From Cryptomeria japonica (Eukaryota; Streptophyta; Pinopsida; Cupressales; Cupressaceae), in assembly GCF_030272615.1 (NCBI RefSeq), contig NC_081414.1:664452438-664516437 (forward strand): 64,000 bases of DNA. The letters run 5' to 3'. A model generated the notes under the pieces. The model made no database searches. It was not told the origin of the DNA and saw only the letters and a program-made list of their open reading frames with translations. Below are positions 55,600 through 64,000 of this stretch, one piece after another. The stretch's first letter is position 1. The number at the start of each line of letters is the position of its first letter. A program made the translations under genes and the position numbers.

Positions 55600-57688
55600 G
55601 AGAAACTCGATGTTCTATAGTGTCTGGAGAAATTCTTGGCCATGCGCCACTTAGTGCCAGAGCTTACACAAGCTAAGATTAGACAGATAGATGCCTATGG
55701 ATTACACCATTTATTATATATGCTTGATATTACCCATAATAAGGGTTTGTTAATTGTCTTAGCAAAGAGATGACATAGCGAGCATAACACTTTCCACTTG
55801 CCCACTGGTGAGATTAGTGTGACACTTGAGGATGTCTACAAGATTCTCCACATCCCTATGACTGGTGAGTTAGTCTAGTATGATTTTTTAGGATCATGGA
55901 GGGACAGAGGCTTGCAGAGCTCTATTTGGTGATGAGAGCATTTCTAGAGGAGAGATCTGATGGGAGGATATGATTACGTATTATGAGACTCTCCCAATGA
56001 TTCTTGCAGGTTTGATTGGCGGATTTATTTGTCCAAACAGGAGATCTCAAGGTTTTGTTGTTGGTTGGGGTGAGATTCTTCAGAGCATGATGTAGAATCA
56101 AACTCGATATACATGGGATGTTTGCATGCTTGCTCATTTATATCATGATCTTCATTAGGTTGTTTTTGATGAGAGTGTTAGTCTATCTACAGGATGCACA
56201 CTTTTATAAATCTAGTGCTAGGAGCATATTTCTATTACTCGGCCTATCCATCATAGAGTTCATGGTGAGAGGAAACCGTATGTCTATTTATATGCAGGTA
56301 TCCTTACTCAACATAAGCTGGGTAAAATGGACTATTGGCTCTAGGTTCTAGATTCATTGGATAGCGTTATTCAAAGACCTTATATCGACTGTGAGCCATG
56401 GATGGATGATGCATGAACATTACCATATATTATGTAGAGTAGATATCTCATTAGTTGAACTCCATACATTATTGAGCGGTAGTTGATTAGTCGCATTTTG
56501 AGACAGTTTGGTATTATTCAGCACATGCCTACTGGTGTCACTATATATGCACGATGATACAAGGATAGGCGAGATTGGGGACCATCTTTGTCTTTTGAGA
56601 TAGCACATGCAGAGTTTCTGGCTACTCCTAGGGTGGCTTATGATTTGAGATTACACATTCTAGATCCTAGGGTGACTGCAAATTATGCTTAGTACATGTT
56701 TACACACCCATTTCCTCGGATTATCGATCCAATAGACCCTCCTCCCAGCTCAGGAGATGAGGAGGATGATTCAGATGATCCTATCATTAGGAGACGGAGA
56801 TGGAGATGAGAGCTTAGAGCTTCTTAGGAGGCCAGAGGTGATGGAGATGAAAGAGGAGATGGAGGTAGAGGTGGTAGGAGAATCGAAAGGAGAGGAGGTC
56901 GATTGAGAGTCCATGGAGGACCTTTTGGACTGGTTGGCAGGATTGGAATACCACTTCCCATGGATGGGAGAGATGCATGACAGATTGGAAGGGATACTGG
57001 TAGGGCAGGTATGAGATCAGTGAGAGGGTTACCCTCTATAGGAGGAGGTAGGATTACTGGATTGGGTGGGGGTTGGGGGAGAGGCATTGATTTTGGTCAG
57101 ATTCAACTAGACGCTAGGGTTATTGCAGCTCATGGTGGAGAGGAGGAGGATCCAGAGGATCATGCTCCTCTTATTAGATGACAAGTTCTGAGAGCTACTC
57201 AGGAAAAGATTCCAGCAGGTGGATAGGGAGGCGGAGATGAGGGGATTGAGGGTCATGTTCCTCAACAGGATGTGCCAGAGCAAGATACCTTAGAGAGTCT
57301 CAGAGCACATATAGATCAGCTTAGAGAATAGGTACAAACACTCATGATAGAGAGAGACATGGTTGTTAGGAGACAACATGATACTCAGGGTCTCCTTGAT
57401 CACATTCAGCAGGTTGGATCGGTCACTCTCTCAGCTGATACCATTAGAGCACTATTTCGAGCTGGGAAGGAGACATCACATTGGCGATGATTATATGAGG
57501 ATTTAGTCGCAAAGATATAGAGGGCACATAGCTATCATACCATAGTGAGGATGGATACTACCAGTGATGGAGTCATGGGACCTCCTTAGAGGAGTGGTGA
57601 TCATGCAGGATGGACATCTCGAGAATCTTCTTGCCCACAACCAAAAAGACAGATAGAGTCAGGTGGTAGTGGCACGGGACAACCTTGA

Positions 57689-59682
57689 CTTGATTTATAT
57701 TGATGAGGCACTTGTATTTTTGATCCGATATCATTGTATACTTGGACTTTTATTGTTTTATGATGATATGCAAACATGGTCTCTATATGATGATCTTTTA
57801 TTATGCATGTTACTCTATATGATGATGATCTATATGCATTGATTACATGGATGATTTTATTTTTTGTTCTCTTTATGATGATGATGGTCTATATGATGTA
57901 ATGATGATGAAATGAAACATGCTTTTGATTTTTTTGTGTTTAATGATCATGGATGCAAATGAAAATGATTACTACCTTAAATAATGCAAATGCAATGATC
58001 TATATGAGAATGCTTCTAAAGATTGATTTTTTTTGTTTTTAATGTGTATGCATATAATGATGTGAAAATGCAAATGACTATTTTTTATTTCTCGTTTGAT
58101 GATGTAAATGCAAATGATGATTATGAATGCTATGTTTGATCAAAATTATAATGACAAATGCTTATATTGATGAATAAATCTAAGTCCAAAGATGCAACTA
58201 AATGACTTTAATGAATAAAAATAACTTACAATGATAATGATCCTAATGAAAATAATAATGATGATATACTACATGATTAAATGAAATGCACTTAATGGAA
58301 TGCAAACTAATGCAATGATTGAATGCAACTAAATAAAATAAATGATGGTTGAAATGATTCCAAAGATGAATGCACCTACAATGATCAAATGCAAATTGTT
58401 TTTGTTTGTCCAAGTATACTCAATCTTTATTTATAACTATTGATCTCTGAATGAAATGATATGCTTATAATGCAACCAACAATGAATGCTTATAATGTAG
58501 ATGAATAATGAGCTAATTTAAAAATGACCTAACTAAAATTATACTTCCATTCTTCATATGGTATCTTGTAACAGTGCTTGATTTCATCATTGAGATTTAA
58601 AATGTTGTAAGAAAATACAAGCAACTTGACATAAAGATCCAAGCTGACTTGAGTATTTCTTACATGGATTTGGATATAGCAAGTTTATACAAGCAACTTG
58701 ATATGATGAATCAAGATGACCTGAGTATTTCTTGTAGAACAAACAAGGATTATCTCCTTTTAAGCATGACTCAGAACGTCCTTGATCTTTTTCTGATCAT
58801 ATCCTTAGACAAGTACATACCTTAATAAGAGATAAACCATAGACATCAAAAAAAGAAAATAATCATGCCCCATCATAGCTTCTCTAGTCATGGACATCCT
58901 TGAGTCACATAAAGTACATGATTAATGATAAAATCAAGATATAAACACTTAATTTTGTATGTCATTCACATGTTCTCATGGCCATTAACTAATATAATCA
59001 TTTTGATGAATGATCATTGATAATATTTTATTACTTGCTGGTTGATTCTTCATTTTTTGAGTTTCATGATTCATTTGTTACAAAGCGCCTTGATCTTCGC
59101 TGCTTTGTTGCTCGTTATCTGTTTCAAAATCCTAGGTGTTTTTGGTTTTTCCTTAAGTTTTTCGAATGTTTTTGGATTGTCAAAGATTTAAAAGATCACC
59201 TTAGCAAAAGGAATTAGGAATTTGTCCCCAGTGGAAATAAAAAATTATTATGGATGTATGAATCAATCAAGATCCAAACCACGATGAGATACAAATGTAG
59301 ATATGGTCAATTCTGATAAAATCTATGACAATGACTATGATAAGTATGTCAAAGACTGATAACTTGTTTGATAAGCTGCATATTTCCTGCTAAATGGTTC
59401 AAAGCAATGCAAAAGATGAAATGGATGAGATAAGATAGATGGAAGCAGTAGATGCGATAGGATGGAGTGGATAGGTGCGTGCAGCAATATGAAAGAACTC
59501 ACTTTTAGAGAGCACCTATTTACCAAGTTTTCACTATCTAAATTTATTGCATTTTTTCCATTTTAAAATTTTTTTTTTCTTCTTGTTTTTTTTTTTTTTA
59601 GGGATTTCCTACTTTTCTAATTCTTACTATTTTCTTCAGGAGTTTACATGTTTTTTATTGATTTTTTTCAGGACTTTACATC
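57689..59682. other. Element E convergent 3' region
   Basis: No gene. AT-rich, with many ATGATGATG and AAATGCAAATGA words. A GCACCTATTTACCAAGTTTT motif lies near 59512, and TTTTTTCAGGACTTTACA near 59665, just before the integrase stop. Confidence 0.5.
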
Positions 59683-60900
59683 TCAAGCATAAAATTTCTT
59701 GAGATGGATAGAATTGATAGGTTCATCAAACCAATCACCTTCATGAGTAGATAACTTGTATGCTCCTAAGCCATATGCTGCTACTATGACAAAAGGACCT
59801 AACCAATTTGGTTCAGATTTACCCTTCTTTTCTTGGTCTTGCTGATTTCTTGGATTCTCCATTAGAACTATATCTCCAATCTAAAAAATGTGTGGCTTGA
59901 CTCTATGATTATAACTTCTGGCCATTCTTTGTTGATATATATTCAAATGATCTGTTGCATTTTGGTGACGTTCCTGAATCAACTCATGTTCTTGATGCCT
60001 AGAGACTCGATCTTCTTCTTTTGGTATAAGACCTTTCAAAGAAACTCATAGAGAAGGTATCTCTACTTCTATTGGTAATATGGCTTCTGATCCATAGACT
60101 AAGAAATATGGAGTTTCCCCCATTGGTGTGCAAATGCTAGTTTAGTATGCCCAAAGAGAAGGATTTAGCTAAATGTGTCAGTCTTTTCTAGCTTCATTGA
60201 CTATTTTCTTCAAGATTTTCAAAATAGTCTTGTTTGATGCCTCATCTTGACCATTTCCTTGTAGATAATATGGAGTAGAAAACCTATGTTGGATATGGAA
60301 TTTCTTACATAGTTCCTTCATATCTTGATTCTTAAATGGCCATCCATTATCAATGATAATGGTCATAGGAACTCCACATCGACAGATTATATAATTCAAG
60401 ATGAATGATGATATTTGTTTTCTTGTCACTTTTGTCAAAGGTACTACTTCAATCTATTTAGTGAAATATTCAGTAGCAGTCAGAATGAACTTATGTCCAT
60501 TAGAGGATGAGGGATTTATCTTACCTACCAAATAGAGGCCCCATTGAGAAAATGGCCATGATCCTTCTATAGGATGTAATTCTTGTGTTGGTGCGTGGAT
60601 GAGATTCCCATGGATTTGACATTGTTTGAATTTCTTGGCATATTTGAATGAATCTCTCTCCATAGTAGGACAATAGTACCTTATACGAATAAGTTTCTTA
60701 GCCAGTGTTAATCCACTTGAGTGTGTGCCACAAATACTTGTGTGAACTTCGTTAAGAAATTTCTTAGATTCTTCTTGTTCGAGACATCTCAATAAAGTGC
60801 TATCTAGACCTTTCCTATATAAGGTATCAACAATAATAGTATAGCGGGATGACTGACAGATAAAATTCCTTCCCTAATTGCAGGATAGGTCAGGAGGAAG
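59683..60900 (-). pseudogene. Element E integrase
   Basis: Ends IHLKKFYA then TGA at 59683. Readable parts: VHTSICGTHSSG (zinc finger), QWGLYLVGKI (first catalytic Asp now Tyr), IIDNGWPF, and GNGQDEASNK. Many stops fall in 59880-60180 and at 60450. Confidence 0.8.
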
Positions 60901-62083
60901 GATATTCTCTTTTAAGTATTGATAAGTTTGGCTGTATAAAGATTGACTGGTTCTCGATATATGGCAAATCATGTAAGTATGTTGGGATTGAATGGTAGGG
61001 GTTAAGATATCTTCCACAAGGAATTCATAACGCTGTTAATTCTCCTGATTCTGCAAGAGAGATTCTATTATAGTCATTGCATCTGCTGCTTTATTCTCAT
61101 TTCTTGGGATCTGGGTGAATGATACTTCTTCAAAGTTTTCTTTAAACTCTTCTACCAACTATTTGTAGGGTATTATCTTGTCATCATTAGTTTGATAATA
61201 ATCATTTATTTGGTTGATGATAAGTTGTGAATCACCATAGACATTTAATTCCTTGATATTCCATTCAATAGTCATTTTGAGACCAATAGTCAATGCTTCA
61301 TATTCTACAGTATTATTTGTGCATGGAAACAACAGTCTATATGATTTTGGAATTGTGTGTCCCTAAGGTGATAAATAAAATTCCCACGCCTGATCCATAT
61401 TGTGTATAAGAACCATCAAAGTACAATTCCCAAAATTTTGTACTTATTGTCAGAATTTCTACATCAGGAAATTCAATGTGTAATGGTATGTCATCTTGTA
61501 AAGGTGCTTCAACTAATTGATCAGCAATGACCTGTCCCTTGATATCTTTTTGATCAACATATTCTATATCAAACTCACTAGGTACCATTACCCACTTTGC
61601 TAGTTTGCCTGTCAAAGTTGACTTTCTCAGCAAATACTTTAGTGGATCTATTTTTGCTATCAGTTTCATAGAATGAGTCAACATATAATGTCACAACTTC
61701 TGAGTTGCAAATACAAATGCTAGGCATGTCTTCTCTATTAATGTATAATTAAATTCATAGCCAACAAGTGTTCTCTTGATGTAATACACCACTCTTTCTT
61801 TTTCGTTTTCATCATGTTGTGGGAGGAGAGCTCCTAATGATACATTTGTCACTGAGATATAAAGTAACAATGGTTTCCCTTTGATTGGTGATACAAGTAC
61901 TGGAGGATTCATGAGATATTCTTTGCTTTACATAAAAGCCTCTTCACAATTCTAATCCCATTTGAATGGAACATTCTTATGTAGAAGATGAGTGAATGGA
62001 TGGCACCTATCTACTAATTGAGAGACAAATCTTTTGATTGATTGCAATCTTCCTTGTAAAGAATGCAATTGACTTATGTTCCT
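60901..62083 (-). pseudogene. Element E RNase H domains and RT thumb end
   Basis: In order downstream from the break: SLQGRLQSIKRFVSQL (RT thumb, about 62030-62075), LLLYISVTNVSLGALLPQ (degenerate RNase H), EFDIEYVDQKDIKGQV, then aRNH LYFDGSYTQYGSG and a decayed remainder. A frameshift lies between the RNase H part and integrase. RT upstream of the thumb is missing. Confidence 0.75.
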
Positions 62084-63988
62084 AGGTTACTCATGTTATC
62101 ACTGTTTAAAAATGGGTATGCTTTTTCCATAATTGGCCAAGTCTGTGAAATTTTGAGTTTGGTATGGCCCTATTACGTCTAACTGTTGTGTGTCCTAAAG
62201 GGGGGTTTAGGGTTTAATCTTTAATCGCTTTCAAAATGTTTGAAAAAAAACCCCTTTTAATTCTAATCTAGCGTTACTTTATTCACTTAAGTGATGGGTC
62301 CATTTATCGTAAAGGTGTTCCCCGCCTTGTCATTTACCTAGGCGGTCCCTTTAAATCTTTTAATTCTTTTCGCATTTAATCGGCCTTCTCTAATGTTTGT
62401 CAAGCCCAGTAAGTATCGTGCAACTCTCAGATAAATCTACGACTTTCACTGTTTCATTGGGCGGAGTTGCTAGTGGTTTACTCTTTGTGAAATGGTGAAA
62501 GGTTGATGGGCCTGGGTGAGGAGGTTTATAAGAGGCATAAGAGATGTGCAGGTCCCCGAGATCTAATGGCCGGTGCAGTTTCGCAAGATGAAGATGCTCA
62601 AAAAATAGCTTTTGTGAAGTGGTGAAAATGACATGGCATTCCAAGTGAGTAGTTCAGCAGGTTGAGATGGCAAGTAAGAAAGTGACATGTGGTCGAAAAT
62701 CAAAGTGTTCAGTGAGCTAAATTTTAGGATTAAGGTTTTGTGGGCCCATAGCATAGGCAAGCCATGAAGTTAAAAGCCAATAAACTTTGTTTTGATCCAA
62801 CGGTTCTCATGGCTTCGTAGTTGCAAACCAACTGGAGATTAATCTTCGTGAAGTCGCGAAAGATAGATGGAAGTCACATAAGGGCATGACGTGGCATGAT
62901 AGTTGCTACTTTTTGTAGGGCTCGATGGTGATGTGTCAGATGACATGTGGTCTTAAAAAGTGATTTAGGGCCCACTTGGGTGTAACCGACGGTTATGTGG
63001 AAATAGTGAAATAAGACATGTGGCTGACTCAGAACTGAACCTGAAGGAGCTTCCAGGGCTAATGGCCTAATGCCATGTGGCATTTGTTAACTGGTGAACA
63101 AGTAGGGTAAGTAACACTCGGGTAAAGGGCCCACTTAAAAGGCATTCATTTCAATATTGATCCAATGCTTCTCATTGTTTCATGGCCCAAAGATGGGGGT
63201 GGATTAACTTCAGCAAAATAGCGAAAACTGTTAGCCATCAAGACGAGGCGTGGTTAGTTAAAAGACTAACAGTCCTGATTGGATGTTAAAGGCTGAGTGG
63301 TTAGAGTTTCATCTAATGCTTGGCATGGCTTCGTGAAAGGAAAATGGTATGGTTGAGGGTTAAAGCCCGCAAAGTGGCAAAAAGGAGGTAGGGTTTGGTA
63401 CTAAGGTAAAGAGGTCAAATGGAGATAAGGACCGATCAAGTTCCATCCGATCAGACGGCTGGCACGGCTTCACTAGGTTAAAGTGCATGTTGGCTACTAG
63501 CTATGAAGTAGTGAAAGGATTTTTATCTCATTGCCGGATGAGGAATGGTAAAAGGGTAAAGGCAGTGCAAGTTTGATGTGATCTAGCAGTTGGCATGATT
63601 TCACTAGATGAACATGCAAGGGTGTTATGTTCTACGAAATCGCGAAAGAGCGAAAAGAAAATACACAGGAATGTTATGACCCATTGGAGCCAAATTTTCA
63701 AATTCTTTCATGAATTCAATTCTAAAGGGATGACCGAAGCATGCAGTATCAATGTTGTAGTTAAGAGCCCAATTACTGTATATGGTCTCACATCAATTGA
63801 ATGTAGGCATCATTTCGAAGAGTTGTTGTGAAGAAGCGGGTGTAGAGCAGATTTCTTCAAGCCAAGAACAGGTTCTCTTGTATTTTTTCTTAGCAATTAC
63901 TTAACAGTTTGTTTAAATTGGGGTCCTGTTCTATTCTAGAATTGCTGTGGTTAGTAATTAAGTTGCTTTCATAGTGTTAATTGAGATG
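62084..63988. other. Region K: non-coding DNA with diverged direct repeats
   Basis: No homology to the Tat elements begins after 62083. From about 62440 to 63650 a diverged unit recurs: GATCYAAYGGYTGGCATGGC, then TTCACTAG, some 30-50 bases, then GTGAAGTNGCGAAAG and often GACATGTGG. Clear copies start near 62561, 62794, 63159, 63311, 63444 and 63580. GGGCCCACTT also repeats. It could be a leader or LTR of another element, or a promoter region. Confidence 0.55.
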
Positions 63989-64000
63989 GCACCTAAAAGG
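63989..64000 (+). CDS. Possible start of a coding region, cut by window end
   Basis: ATGGCACCTAAAAGG (MAPKR) begins near the end, after AT-rich leader-like sequence. A basic MAPKR-like start is seen in some element gag proteins. With only four or five codons this is a guess. Confidence 0.2.

Larger units (their letters stand above)
54767..57688 (+). pseudogene. Element E antisense PMD-type gene (two exons: 54767-54841, 55600-57688)
   Basis: Exon 1 is 25 codons (MVILFENHRFERV, a TGA, then RYQQPLDYGYL), aligning with D exon 1 at HRFDRVRRFQRP, and ends at GTATGT. Exon 2 starts EKLDVL in phase 0. The PMD core (55680-56560) has HSEHNTFHLPTGEISVTLED and YTWDVCMLAHLYHDLH. A frameshift lies near 55890. 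An Arg/Gly-rich linker (56780-56930), a coiled coil (57290-57400) and a DGVMGPP tail follow. Stops are mainly TAG. Confidence 0.72.
54085..62083 (-). mobile_element. Element E: truncated Tat-lineage element
   Basis: It keeps the U3 remnant, polypurine tract, antisense PMD gene and pol from integrase to the RT thumb. It is cut at about 62083, inside the thumb word ISQLHSLQG. It is more decayed than A, B and D. Its left edge joins the truncated element D. Confidence 0.8.

Overview
The window is repeat-only plant nuclear DNA. I see no host gene, rRNA or tRNA. It is a nest of LTR retrotransposons, nearly all on the minus strand, of a kind typical of very large seed-plant genomes. A gymnosperm is my best guess, but this is inference: no species marker is present. 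The main residents are four related Ty3/Gypsy elements with Tat-lineage features: a gag-protease-RT polyprotein, a degenerate first RNase H, a second archaeal-type RNase H, then integrase.

Layout. Element A (1-13982) runs off the left edge and has its 5' LTR at 12822-13982. It abuts a Copia-like gag element C (13983-16803). Next come remains of a Gypsy element F (about 16804-22202, resuming at 40630-40927), interrupted by an LTR-like segment G (18042 to about 19664). Element B (22203-40624) is complete: it has two LTRs ending TGTAGA...TCTACA, a TTAAC target-site duplication, a primer-binding site and a polypurine tract. It sits inside the F LTR. From 40928 to 44660 there are LTR-like pieces and an unrecognised minus-strand gene J. 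Element D (about 44660-54072) is cut in its protease-RT linker and joined to the U3 remnant of element E (about 54085-62083). E is cut in RT and joined to unique-looking DNA K, which holds a diverged direct repeat and ends with a possible start codon.

The most interesting system is an antisense gene between integrase and the 3' LTR. Each Tat element carries, on the plus strand, a gene for a plant-mobile-domain (PMD) protein. In B, D and E it has the same layout: a TATA box 80-105 nt before an ATG, a 21-25 codon first exon, a phase-0 GT-AG intron (392, 787 and 758 bp), then a long second exon with the PMD core, a low-complexity linker, a coiled coil and a Pro/Arg tail. Because the gene is antisense to gag-pol, its intron escapes removal during retrotransposition. 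Three non-coding signals are also shared: a hairpin overlapping the polypurine tract (B, D, E), a paired element in the convergent 3' region whose inner stem changes sequence but stays paired (A, B, D), and a leader block (A, B).

All copies look dead, mainly through C-to-T type point mutations. Stops are mostly TAG where related copies have Gln or Trp, then TGA at Arg, rarely TAA. The reading frame itself is kept over about 7-8 kb in A and B. This fits decay of methylated, silenced DNA.
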